This document shows, one piece after another, positions 26,797 through 36,065 of a DNA stretch of 64,000 bases; position 1 is the stretch's first letter; each line of letters begins with the position of its first letter. Below the pieces are notes generated by a model. That model saw nothing but the letters and a program-made list of their open reading frames with translations, was not told the DNA's origin and searched no databases. The translations under genes were made by a program, and so were the position numbers. The stretch is taken from the NCBI GenBank assembly GCA_017472925.1, contig JAFUNS010000034.1, positions 1-64,000 on the forward strand, written 5' to 3'. The stretch is from Bacteroides sp. (lineage in GTDB: Bacteria; Bacteroidota; Bacteroidia; Bacteroidales; Bacteroidaceae).

Positions 26797-29700
26797 ACCC
26801 CCCCTAAATCGAGAGGTGACATGTTTGTCCTTTCCTTTTCTTCTACGGAAGGATTTCCTTGTGTGACTAATTTGGCCAATTGCTCGCGTCCTTTCTGTAG
26901 ATTGTTGATACGGCTAATCAATAATTTTACGCTGAAAGGTTTGGTAATGTAAGAATCAGCACCACTTTCATAACCTTCTTCCTTGTCTTGCATGGAATCC
27001 TTGGCCGTAAGCAGCACTACAGGGATATGGCTGGTGCGCACATCTTTCTTGATTTCCCTGCAGAGTTCCAAACCGTCCATGACCGGCATCATGATGTCGC
27101 TTACGATGATGTCGGGTATATGCTGAATGGCCAAATCCAATCCTTCTTTACCATTGGTAGCTTCCAATACTTGGAAATTAGTTCCCAAAGAGGAGGATAT
27201 ATATTCCCGGATGTCATCGTCATCTTCCACTATCAGAATGATGCTTTGGTTATTGTTCTCGTTCTTTTCCGGAGCTGTTGCTTCTTCGGGTGGAAGTTCC
27301 GGCTTTTCTTTCCTGTGTAAGGCACTTGGATAACTGTTTCCTGTGAGGATGCGGAAGGTGAATGTGCTTCCTTGTCCCGGTGTGCTTTCGGCATGAATGG
27401 TTCCTTCGTGCAGTTCGGCAAGTGACTTGACCAATGCCAATCCGATACCGCTTCCCGATGCCTGGTGTACTCCCTTAACTTGATAATAACGGTCGAAAAT
27501 ATGGGGGAGGACGGTTGGCTCAATGCCGTATCCGGTATCGCTGACACTAATTTCGGTGTAATCGTTGCCTTCTTCATGAGTTTCTTTCAATGAAAGGGTA
27601 ATTTTTCCTTCCGAAGTGTATTTTACGGCATTGGACAATAGATTGTTCAGAATGGTGGTCACAATGTCGATGTCGAAGAACGGGGTTGCTTTGTAATTTT
27701 GCGTGTCGATGTTGAACTTGACCGTTTTGCTACGGTTCAGTTCCTTGAATCGTAACCCAATTTCGGTTACCAAGGCTTGCAAATTGCCTTGTCCCACACT
27801 TAATTTGCGGTTTTGGGTTTCGGTCTTGCGGAATTCCAGAATCTGATTGATGAGGTTCAACAAGCGGATGGCGCTGCTGTGTATCACCTTGATTTTACTT
27901 TTATATACAGACGAAAGTCCGGAGTCGTTGGTAAGGTCTTCCAACGGTCCCAGTATCAGGGTGAGTGGTGTACGGAGTTCGTGTGTGATATTGGTGTAGA
28001 ACCTTAACCGTTCCTGGTTCAGTTCTTGTTCGTTCTTGGCTTTGGCCTGAATGAGTTCCAAGGAACTCTTCTGCTTCAAATGCCGTTGGTAGATACGTAT
28101 CAAGAAGAAAAGGATGAAAAGAAACAGTATCATGTAGGCAATCTGGGCATACCAGGAAAGCCATATAGGCGGTTCTATGGTAATATGGAGTGTAGCAATG
28201 TTCTGCTCGTCCCAATCTTGGTTGTTCAGGCGTGCCTTTACCTTGAACCGGTAATTGCCTGTAGGGAGATTGTGGAAAGTAACCTGGTTTTCGCCTTGTG
28301 TATGTGTCCACGATTTTGACAAGCCTTCAATCCGATAGGCATATTCGGCCGAAGGTGACTGTGAAAAATCGGGGATAGTAAATGCAATGCGAAAAGAGTT
28401 CCGGTTGTATGGAAGATATACTTTGGGGAGTGCTGAAGAAACTAAAATAGGATTGTTGACAGCTTCTATATGGTTGTTAATGGCCATACATTCTACGATG
28501 CGTACCGGTGCGATCTCATATTCTTTGATGATGTCGTTCGGTTGGAAATGGCAGACTCCATGTAAGGAACCGAAGTACAGGGTTCCGTCGCTTCCTTTGC
28601 AAACGGAACCGTTACAGAAACTTCCATTGGGTACTCCGTTGTAATGGATATAATTGTAGAAACGTTGGGTGGTGGTGTTCAAACAGGTAAGTCCCTTAGT
28701 GGTACTTATCCATATTTGTCCTGAATTGTCTTCATGGATAGCTCGTGTAAATGTGTTCTTCATTCCATTTTCAAAGCCATAATTAACGACACGGGCCGGT
28801 TGGGAGGTATCTTCTATGCAAGCTATTCCTTCACGGGTAGCTACCCAAATCCTTTCCCGGCTGTCTTTATAGAGATGGAAAATGGAATTGTCACATAAAC
28901 CGGATTTGTCTGATATGTGATATTCCAATTGCTTTTCCTTATTGAAAATAAAGATTCCACCGCCATAACTTCCTATCCAGAGTCTGTCTTGTTGGTCGGT
29001 GCATATTCCATAAACAGATAAATTATTCATCTGGATACTGATTTCTGTTTCTTTTTGAATATGTCCGTCTCGGTAGGTATAAAGACCGCTTTCTGCTCCA
29101 ATCCATATTTTCTGTTCTTTGTCCTTATAAAAATGGTAGGCCGCTTCATTCCCTTTAGTCAGATGCAACCGTTTGGCTTGGTTGGTTTTAGGATTGAAGC
29201 TGATTACACCGGCATCACTCATTCCCAACAATAATTCTTTACCCGTATGGATAATGGCGTTTATCTGGCTGTTGGGAGCATGGAATGGAGCCGATGCAAG
29301 GTTGAATGATTTTACTATCTGATTGTCGTTATACAATACCAGTTCATTCTCGTTACCTATCCATAAGTCTTTTCCATTCAAATAAATGCCTCCGGAAGGA
29401 TTGTTCACAATGGTTTTCCCGTTCACACTTTTAGTGGGTAGGGTGTGGAAAATGCTTGGAGTATGGCTGATGAAATCCAATCCGGAACTGTAATTCCCAA
29501 TCCATACATTGCCAAAAGAATCTTGGAATATTTGGCGGGGTGTTCTGGATGATAGCCCTTCACCGTTCGAGGTGTTTGTTATATTTTTGAATGTAATGTT
29601 TTCCGGGCTGTTAAAAGCAAGGCTCCGAAGGTCGAGAATGCTTATGCCGCCTATTTCGCAAGCAATCCACAACTCAGTTTCATTGATTACTTGTATGTCA

Positions 29701-30503
29701 TGGATGTCGTTGGATAAAATGGACTGGTCATTGTTGGGCTGATGATAGAAATTGGTGAATTCTTCCTTGTAAGGATTGTATAAAGACAATCCCTTCTTGG
29801 TGCCAATCCATACATTGTCATAATGATCGATGTAGATGCAGTTGACCCAATCTGCCGGTATACTTTTAGAGTTGTTGGGGTCGTGCCTGAAATTCTTGAT
29901 GGAATAATCCTTCAGATTGATAATACTCATACCCCCATGCACATGGCCTACGTATAGGTGTCCGTTCCCGTCGTCGACGGTGCAGTTGTGCGAGAAATAA
30001 AGTCCCGGTACATTCGATTGTGTAAGGATTTCGGTTTCTTCGGTCTTTGGTGTATATCGTACAATGCTATGATAGAGGTTGGTTATCCAGATGCTGCTGT
30101 CGGGGGCGAAAGATAATGACGTGACATTATCCAACATCGCTTCTTTCGGTAATACAAAAGGATTGATTTGTTTCGTGGTACAATCCATGGTATAGAGTCC
30201 TTCTTTGGTACCTATCCACAAACGATTGTTTCCTTCCTCAAACAAGATGGTGTTAAGGGCATTGTTTTTTAACGCAGAGTTCCTACTGTTGTAAATGGTG
30301 AATTTAGTGCCATCAAACCGGCTTAATTCACTGTCGGTGGCAATCCATAGATACCCTTGGTTGTCTTGTGATATGTCCGTAATATAATTATTGAGCGGAT
30401 TGTTTTGGGTACCTAAATGCTTGATGGTGTATTCATGCGCTTTTGCGATATAATTAATATGGATTAAAGCGAATACGGTCAATAGGAATGTGCGTTTATT
30501 CAT
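26784..30503 (-). CDS. HTCS regulator of PUL 2, truncated by a frameshift before its DNA-binding domain
   Basis: The encoded product is 1239 residues from ATG 30503 (an in-frame ATG eight codons earlier overlaps the -7 box and is rejected). Signal peptide, Reg_prop blades (GYLWIATDSELSRFDGTKF), Y_Y_Y domain, membrane segment (YMILFLFILFFLIRIY), HisKA with NITHELRTPLTLILGP (His near 839), HATPase (NAVKYTSEGK; GSGIGLALVKSL), and receiver with VSDIMMPVMDGLE (Asp near 1135) are intact. After YITKPFSVKLLISRI the frame hits seven G and ends LGGVVTI-stop, so the AraC HTH is lost from this frame. As written the protein could sense and autophosphorylate but not bind DNA. Confidence 0.92.
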   Translation of the reverse strand: MNKRTFLLTVFALIHINYIAKAHEYTIKHLGTQNNPLNNYITDISQDNQGYLWIATDSELSRFDGTKFTIYNSRNSALKNNALNTILFEEGNNRLWIGTKEGLYTMDCTTKQINPFVLPKEAMLDNVTSLSFAPDSSIWITNLYHSIVRYTPKTEETEILTQSNVPGLYFSHNCTVDDGNGHLYVGHVHGGMSIINLKDYSIKNFRHDPNNSKSIPADWVNCIYIDHYDNVWIGTKKGLSLYNPYKEEFTNFYHQPNNDQSILSNDIHDIQVINETELWIACEIGGISILDLRSLAFNSPENITFKNITNTSNGEGLSSRTPRQIFQDSFGNVWIGNYSSGLDFISHTPSIFHTLPTKSVNGKTIVNNPSGGIYLNGKDLWIGNENELVLYNDNQIVKSFNLASAPFHAPNSQINAIIHTGKELLLGMSDAGVISFNPKTNQAKRLHLTKGNEAAYHFYKDKEQKIWIGAESGLYTYRDGHIQKETEISIQMNNLSVYGICTDQQDRLWIGSYGGGIFIFNKEKQLEYHISDKSGLCDNSIFHLYKDSRERIWVATREGIACIEDTSQPARVVNYGFENGMKNTFTRAIHEDNSGQIWISTTKGLTCLNTTTQRFYNYIHYNGVPNGSFCNGSVCKGSDGTLYFGSLHGVCHFQPNDIIKEYEIAPVRIVECMAINNHIEAVNNPILVSSALPKVYLPYNRNSFRIAFTIPDFSQSPSAEYAYRIEGLSKSWTHTQGENQVTFHNLPTGNYRFKVKARLNNQDWDEQNIATLHITIEPPIWLSWYAQIAYMILFLFILFFLIRIYQRHLKQKSSLELIQAKAKNEQELNQERLRFYTNITHELRTPLTLILGPLEDLTNDSGLSSVYKSKIKVIHSSAIRLLNLINQILEFRKTETQNRKLSVGQGNLQALVTEIGLRFKELNRSKTVKFNIDTQNYKATPFFDIDIVTTILNNLLSNAVKYTSEGKITLSLKETHEEGNDYTEISVSDTGYGIEPTVLPHIFDRYYQVKGVHQASGSGIGLALVKSLAELHEGTIHAESTPGQGSTFTFRILTGNSYPSALHRKEKPELPPEEATAPEKNENNNQSIILIVEDDDDIREYISSSLGTNFQVLEATNGKEGLDLAIQHIPDIIVSDIMMPVMDGLELCREIKKDVRTSHIPVVLLTAKDSMQDKEEGYESGADSYITKPFSVKLLISRINNLQKGREQLAKLVTQGNPSVEEKERTNMSPLDLGGVVTI
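26798..26804 (-). repeat. C7/G7 homopolymer at the HTCS frameshift
   Basis: Seven C on the plus strand, seven G in the mRNA. The zero frame reads TTA-GGG-GGG-GTA-GTA and ends eight codons later including the stop; with eight G it would read TTA-GGG-GGG-GGT-AGT and stay open to 26440. The run encodes a Gly linker between receiver and HTH domains, where length change in steps of three would be tolerated. Confidence 0.9.
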
Positions 30504-30524
30504 ATTACATTGTTTTTTGTAGTA

Positions 30525-30532
30525 CAAATATA
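30525..30532 (-). promoter_or_regulatory. -7 promoter box of the PUL 2 HTCS gene
   Basis: Minus-strand TATATTTG (TAnnTTTG), 21 nt before the ATG at 30503; divergent from the SusC promoter. Confidence 0.55.
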
Positions 30533-30580
30533 AGTAAAATAGTAATATAGGTAATATCTATTTGGCGATAAGAAGCGCAA

Positions 30581-30646
30581 TGAATTATTTCTTCTGTTTT
30601 TTGAAAGATTTCTCACGGCCGGAATTAACGGTTATTAATAATTTTG
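30581..30646 (+). promoter_or_regulatory. PUL 2 operator and promoter (tandem 21-bp-period boxes)
   Basis: TGAAttATTTCTtctG (30581-30596) and TGAAagATTTCTcacG (30602-30617) are a tandem repeat with 21-bp period. A full -7 box TAATTTTG (30639-30646) begins 21 nt after the second copy. The sequence differs from the PUL 1 boxes, but spacing and position are almost the same. The 5' leader to the SusC start is about 80 nt. The likely binder is the HTH encoded at 26440-26796 (inference). Confidence 0.62.
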
Positions 30647-30726
30647 CAAAAATCAACGATGGATTGGCTCCTTTGGGAGCTGTTCTTGAGAAGTTAAACT
30701 TTTTGTTTTAAAAAAACTAATGTAAA

Positions 30727-33700
30727 ATGAAGAAATCAAATTCGTGCAGAAAAGGTAGAAAAGCACTTATGTATTTGTTGCTTTCTATTGGGTTCATTGC
30801 CGGACAGCCTTCTTTTGCGATGGCCGATGACAATGTTTCTGAAGTGAAGACCGTGCAACAACAAACGCAGGTTGTCGGTGTGGTTAATGATGCAATGGGA
30901 CCGGTTATTGGTGCCAGTGTATTGGAAAAAGGAACGACTAACGGTACAATCACCGATTTCGATGGTCGTTTCACTCTGAATGTGAAATCTGGAGCTACCC
31001 TTGTAATTTCGTATATTGGTTACAAGAGTCAGGAAGTGAAAGTGGTTCCGGGTAAGGAAATTAATGTACTTTTGGTGGAAGATACTGAAACATTAGACGA
31101 AGTAGTAGTAGTAGGTTTTGGTACACAGAAGAAAGTGAATTTGACTGGTGCTGTAGGTACTGTTGATTCTAAGGCCTTGGAATCACGTCCGGTTACTAAT
31201 GCAGCTCAAGCATTACAAGGTTTAGTGCCAGGTTTGCAAATATCTCAGAATAGTGGTAGTTTGGAAAGTACTCCAAGTATCAATATCCGTGGTGTCGGAA
31301 CCATTGGTGAAGGTTCAAGCGGTTCTCCTTTGGTCTTGATTGATGGTATGGAAGGTGACTTAAATACAGTGAATCCACAAGATATTGAAAACGTATCTGT
31401 ATTGAAAGATGCTGCGGCTTCTTCAATCTATGGTTCACGTGCTCCATTTGGTGTAATTTTGGTTACAACAAAGTCTGGTAAGGCTGGTAAAACTCAAATT
31501 AACTATAACAATAGCTTCCGTTGGAATTCTCCAATTAACATGCCACATACGATGGATTCGTATACTTTTGCAACATATTTTAATGATGGTTGTCTTAATA
31601 CTCCAGGATGGGCTCCTCATTTTAATGAAGAACATTTGCAAAGAATCTTGGATTATCAAAGTGGTAAATTAACAGCTTCTATACCTGCAAATTCAAATGG
31701 TAAGTGGATGGATGGTTATGCTGCAGGTAATGACAATGTCGATTGGTATGATGTAGTTTATAAGGATGTAACATTCTCTCAAGAACATAATATTAGTGCT
31801 TCAGGTGGTACTGAAAAAGTTAACTATTATCTTTCATTAAACTATTTGAATAATGGTGGTTTGATAGAATTAGGTAATGAAGGTTTGGACCGTTACAATG
31901 TTACAGCTAAAATTTCTGCAGAATTAGCTCCTTGGGCAAAAGTTAACTTCTCTACTCGTTGGACTCGTCAAGATTATGTTCGTCCTTCAAGTTATACAAG
32001 TGGCTTGTATCAAAATTTAGGTCGTCAAGGTTGGCCTACATTGCCACTTTATGATCCTAATGGTTATTATTATGACTCTCCTTCACCTGCTTTGGGCTTA
32101 GCTACAGGTGGCGATGATCGCACACAAACAGACCGTAACTATTATCAATTAGGTCTGGTTTTTGAACCGATTAAGGATTGGGTAACTAATGTAGAATTGA
32201 ATTATCAAGTACAGTCTAAAATGCGTCATTGGGATAGCCAAAAGACTTATAACCATGACGTAGAAGGTAATCCATATCTTTATAAGACATCATCAAATGT
32301 TCATGAAGAATATTATAAGGAAAATTTCTTCAATGTGAATATTTTCTCTACTTATTCAAAGACATTTGCAGAAAAGCATAATACTAAGTTTATGGCTGGT
32401 TTCCAAACCGAATATATGAAACAAACTGCTTTTGGTTTGCAAAATGAAGGTATTTTGATTCCTGGACTTCCACAAGTGGATTTGACTTCAGGCTTGGATA
32501 ATGCCGGTAAGGCCGTAACTCCAAGTGTGAATGGATCTAGAGCAGAATGGAATACTGCAGGTTTCTTTGGACGTATCAATTATGATTATGATGGTAAATA
32601 TTTGGTTGAAGCTAATTTCCGCTATGATGGTACATCCCGTTTCCGTCGTGACAACCGTTGGATTGCATTACCATCTGTCTCTTTAGGTTGGAATGTGGCT
32701 CGTGAATCATTCTGGGAATCATTGTCAGATAAGATTAATACATTGAAGCTTCGTGCGTCTTGGGGTCTTTTGGGTAACCAAAATACAACTAATTGGTATC
32801 AGACATACCGTACGATAGGTTTTACAGCGTCTAATGGTAGTTGGTTGCAAAATGGCGTTAAACCTAATGTTTCTAGCTTCCCGGCTTTGGTTTCTACAGC
32901 GTTGACTTGGGAAAAGATAGAAAACTATAACATTGGTTTGGACTTTGGAATGTTTGATAATCGTTTGACCGGTAGCTTTGACTGGTATATCCGTAATACG
33001 TTGGATATGGTGGGTAATGCACCCGAATTGCCAGCTGTATTGGGCGCAAGTGTTCCTCTGACTAACAATACTGACTTACGTACAACTGGTTGGGATTTTG
33101 AAATTTCTTGGAAAGACCGTTTGAATAATGGTTTAGGATATAATGCTAAGTTTACTTTGTCTGATTCTAGAACAAAAATTACTAGCTATCCAAATAACCC
33201 GACAAAATCACTCTCTAATTATATTGAAGGAGAATATTTGAATCAGATTTATGGTTACCAAACAATTGGTATTGCAAAGACTGATGAAGAAATGCAAGCT
33301 CATTTAGCAAAGGTTAATCAAGATAATTTGGGAAGTAATTGGGGTGCTGGTGATATTATGTATGCAGATTTGGATGGCGATGGTAAGATTACTTGGGGAG
33401 ACTGGACTTTAGATAATCATGGTGATGAAAAAGTAATTGGTAATAGCACACCGCGTTTCCATTTCTCTTTGGACTTGGGAGCCGATTGGAAAGGATTTGA
33501 TGTTCGCGTATTCTTCCAAGGTGTTATGAAACGTGATTATGCCCCAGCGAGTGGTTATTTCTATGGCGCAGATAGTAATTTCTGGTGGTCAATGGGTCTT
33601 ACTCCTCACGTTGATTATTTCCGTAATGATCCTAATCATCCATTGGGTTTGAATTTAGATTCTTACTATGCACGTCCTACATTTAATACAAGTAAAAATA

Positions 33701-33957
33701 ATCAAAATCAAACTCATTATTTGCAAGATGCTTCTTACATCCGTTTGAAGAACTTACAGATTGGTTATACTATTCCTAAGAGTGTTGTTTCTAAGTGGGG
33801 TATTTCTAACTTGCGTGTTTATGTATCAGGTGAAAACTTATGGACAGGAACAAGTTTGTCTGAATTGTTTGACCCGGAAACTATTGATGGCGGTTGGAAT
33901 GGTTGCGTTTATCCGATGTCAAGAACCCTTTCTTGCGGTTTAAGTTTAACTTTCTAA
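30727..33957 (+). CDS. SusC-like TonB-dependent outer-membrane transporter (PUL 2)
   Basis: Protein of 1076 residues: signal peptide (ending FAMA), regulatory-like domain (QVVGVVNDAMGPVIGASVLE), TonB-box region DEVVVVGFGTQKKVNLTGAV, plug (GSPLVLIDGMEGDLNTVNPQ; VLKDAAASSIYGSRAPFGVI), barrel ending TLSCGLSLTF. It imports oligosaccharides with the SusD 12 bp downstream. Codons strongly favour A/T in third place, more than the PUL 1 SusC, which suggests either foreign origin or different expression selection. Confidence 0.96.
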   Translation: MKKSNSCRKGRKALMYLLLSIGFIAGQPSFAMADDNVSEVKTVQQQTQVVGVVNDAMGPVIGASVLEKGTTNGTITDFDGRFTLNVKSGATLVISYIGYKSQEVKVVPGKEINVLLVEDTETLDEVVVVGFGTQKKVNLTGAVGTVDSKALESRPVTNAAQALQGLVPGLQISQNSGSLESTPSINIRGVGTIGEGSSGSPLVLIDGMEGDLNTVNPQDIENVSVLKDAAASSIYGSRAPFGVILVTTKSGKAGKTQINYNNSFRWNSPINMPHTMDSYTFATYFNDGCLNTPGWAPHFNEEHLQRILDYQSGKLTASIPANSNGKWMDGYAAGNDNVDWYDVVYKDVTFSQEHNISASGGTEKVNYYLSLNYLNNGGLIELGNEGLDRYNVTAKISAELAPWAKVNFSTRWTRQDYVRPSSYTSGLYQNLGRQGWPTLPLYDPNGYYYDSPSPALGLATGGDDRTQTDRNYYQLGLVFEPIKDWVTNVELNYQVQSKMRHWDSQKTYNHDVEGNPYLYKTSSNVHEEYYKENFFNVNIFSTYSKTFAEKHNTKFMAGFQTEYMKQTAFGLQNEGILIPGLPQVDLTSGLDNAGKAVTPSVNGSRAEWNTAGFFGRINYDYDGKYLVEANFRYDGTSRFRRDNRWIALPSVSLGWNVARESFWESLSDKINTLKLRASWGLLGNQNTTNWYQTYRTIGFTASNGSWLQNGVKPNVSSFPALVSTALTWEKIENYNIGLDFGMFDNRLTGSFDWYIRNTLDMVGNAPELPAVLGASVPLTNNTDLRTTGWDFEISWKDRLNNGLGYNAKFTLSDSRTKITSYPNNPTKSLSNYIEGEYLNQIYGYQTIGIAKTDEEMQAHLAKVNQDNLGSNWGAGDIMYADLDGDGKITWGDWTLDNHGDEKVIGNSTPRFHFSLDLGADWKGFDVRVFFQGVMKRDYAPASGYFYGADSNFWWSMGLTPHVDYFRNDPNHPLGLNLDSYYARPTFNTSKNNQNQTHYLQDASYIRLKNLQIGYTIPKSVVSKWGISNLRVYVSGENLWTGTSLSELFDPETIDGGWNGCVYPMSRTLSCGLSLTF

Positions 33958-33969
33958 TTCTAAGAAAAA

Positions 33970-35955
33970 ATGAAAAAGATATATAAAAACATTTTTATGT
34001 TAGCATTGGCAGGAACTTTGTGTTCTTGTAATGACTATCTGGACAAAGAACCTTTATCTGATATTACTCCAGAAGCGTTCTTTACAGATGATTCCCAATT
34101 GGCAGCATATGTAAATAATTACTATGCTAGTATTCTTCCATCACATGGGAACTGGAGTTATGGTTTGTTTGGTAGTGATTCTCAAACAGATAATCAAACC
34201 AGTATGGTTTATGATGATAAATATGTAAAAGGTAAATGGAAAGTGGATCATGAGGAAAGTAGTAACTGGGTATTTACTTACATCAATAACATAAATTATT
34301 TGCTTGAACAAGTCACACCCAAGTTTGAAGACGGAACTTATACTTCTGCTGCTGCAAAGCATTATTTAGGTGAAGCTTATTTCTTGCGTGCTTATGAGTA
34401 TTTCAAGCGCTATCAGATGTTTGGTGATTTCCCAATTATTACCGAGCCATTGGCCGATGATTTGACAATATTGCAAGAAGCAAGTGCACGTGCTCCTCGT
34501 AATGAAGTAGCTCGTTTTATCCTTTCTGATTTGGATAAGGCCATTAGTTATTTAGGCGCAACAGATATGGCTACCACTCGTATCAATAAGGATGCTGCTC
34601 TTTTATTGAAATCGCGTGTAGCTCTGTTTGAAGGAACTTGGTTGAAGTATTTTGCAGGAACAGCATTTGTTCCTGGAACGGGTGAATGGCCGGGTTCTTC
34701 TAAGAATTCTTCCTTCTCTTATCAGGCTGGTTCTGTAGAAAATGAAGCAAAATGGTTCTTGGAACAAGCAATGGATGCTGCTAAGCAGGTTGCTGATAAA
34801 ATGTTGGGTAATTTAGCTATTAATACAGGTATTGTTCCTCAGAAAGAATGTGCTTCAATGGATGCAGTGTTGAAAGCTAATCCATATATGGCTGTATTCT
34901 CAGCCGAAAATATGTCATCATATCCTGAAGTGTTGATGTGGCGTCAATATAATAAGGGATTAGGTGTTCAGCATTGTGTGGTAATGTCAACTCATCATGG
35001 TAATTACGGTGTGGGTGTAACTCGTGGTATGGTTGAAGGTTTCTTGATGAAGAATGGTCTTCCAATTTATGCAGAAGGTTCAGGTTATCAAGGTGATGCA
35101 ACTATAAAAGCCGTTCGTGCGGATCGTGACCCACGTTTGAATGTATTCTTGAAGGAAAAAGGACAATATAATTTATTGTTCCCACATGCAGAGGCTACAC
35201 ACTCTGTTGAAATAGAACCAGCTCCAGCTTTGTTTGCAACAGATAATTCTGACCGTTATGTTACAGGTTATGCACTTAGAAAAGGATGGTCTCCTGATGG
35301 AATCCAATGTGGTAATGGTAATAATTATACCGGTTGTGTTGTATTCCATGGTGTTGAAGCTTTGTTGAACTATATGGAAGCTTCTTACGAAGTTACAGGT
35401 ACATTGAATGCTACAGCTCAACAATATTGGAGAGCAATTCGTGAACGTCAAGGTATGGATGCTGATTTCCAAAAGACAATTGCAGCTACAGATATTTCAA
35501 AAGAAGCTGCTGGTGACTGGGGTGCATATTCAGGAGGCAAGATGCTGACAGATGCTACATTGTATAACATTCGTCGTGAACGTCGTTGTGAAATGATGGC
35601 TGAAGGTTTACGTTGGATGGACTTGTGCCGTTGGAGAGCTATGGATCAAATGATTACTACTCCTTATCATATTGAAGGTATACATTTGTGGGGTACTCCA
35701 TTGGAAGCAGAATATACAGCCACTCAGTTGAATGCTGCTTCTCCTAAGGAACGTAGTGAATACTTCCGTCCTTATGAAACAGACCCAACTAGTGAAGTAT
35801 ATAATGGTTATGTTTGGACAATGGCGCACTATTTGCGTCCTATTCCAGCTAAGCAATTCCAATTGACATCAACAGATTCTTCTGATTTCTCAACAACTAC
35901 TATGTATCAGAATCCGTATTGGCCGACAGTTGGTAATGAACCAGCTACAAAATAA
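33970..35955 (+). CDS. SusD-like glycan-binding lipoprotein (PUL 2)
   Basis: Protein of 661 residues; lipoprotein signal ending GTLCSC, then NDYLDKEPLSDITPEAFF, a typical SusD opening. AKHYLGEAYFLRAYEYFKRY is the first TPR helix pair, and NIRRERRCEMMAEGLRWMDL matches the C-terminal SusD signature. It is co-transcribed with SusC, AT-rich like it, and followed by a strong terminator. No SusE/SusF-like surface protein follows, so the imported glycan must be captured by SusD alone or with the GH16. Confidence 0.95.
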   Translation: MKKIYKNIFMLALAGTLCSCNDYLDKEPLSDITPEAFFTDDSQLAAYVNNYYASILPSHGNWSYGLFGSDSQTDNQTSMVYDDKYVKGKWKVDHEESSNWVFTYINNINYLLEQVTPKFEDGTYTSAAAKHYLGEAYFLRAYEYFKRYQMFGDFPIITEPLADDLTILQEASARAPRNEVARFILSDLDKAISYLGATDMATTRINKDAALLLKSRVALFEGTWLKYFAGTAFVPGTGEWPGSSKNSSFSYQAGSVENEAKWFLEQAMDAAKQVADKMLGNLAINTGIVPQKECASMDAVLKANPYMAVFSAENMSSYPEVLMWRQYNKGLGVQHCVVMSTHHGNYGVGVTRGMVEGFLMKNGLPIYAEGSGYQGDATIKAVRADRDPRLNVFLKEKGQYNLLFPHAEATHSVEIEPAPALFATDNSDRYVTGYALRKGWSPDGIQCGNGNNYTGCVVFHGVEALLNYMEASYEVTGTLNATAQQYWRAIRERQGMDADFQKTIAATDISKEAAGDWGAYSGGKMLTDATLYNIRRERRCEMMAEGLRWMDLCRWRAMDQMITTPYHIEGIHLWGTPLEAEYTATQLNAASPKERSEYFRPYETDPTSEVYNGYVWTMAHYLRPIPAKQFQLTSTDSSDFSTTTMYQNPYWPTVGNEPATK

Positions 35956-35998
35956 TGAAGGTAAAACAGGTTTTTGTTTTCAATAGGTAGAATTAAGG

Positions 35999-36030
35999 GG
36001 GGGTATCTACGGGTTAGATACCCCCTTTTT
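35999..36030 (+). terminator. Strong intrinsic terminator between SusD and GH16
   Basis: A perfect 10-bp stem GGGGGTATCT/AGATACCCCC (35999-36008, 36016-36025) with a 7-nt loop and T5. The stem starts inside a G7 run (35997-36003). It ends only three bases before the next -7 box. Confidence 0.88.
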
Positions 36031-36033
36031 AAC

Positions 36034-36041
36034 TATCTTTG
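36034..36041 (+). promoter_or_regulatory. -7 promoter box of the GH16 gene
   Basis: TATCTTTG (TAnnTTTG), 24 nt before ATG 36066. The -33 region falls in the terminator hairpin of the SusD gene, and no tandem operator is present, so GH16 may be expressed independently of the HTCS. Confidence 0.6.
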
Positions 36042-36065
36042 TCCTAATCTTAATTGTTACCAACC

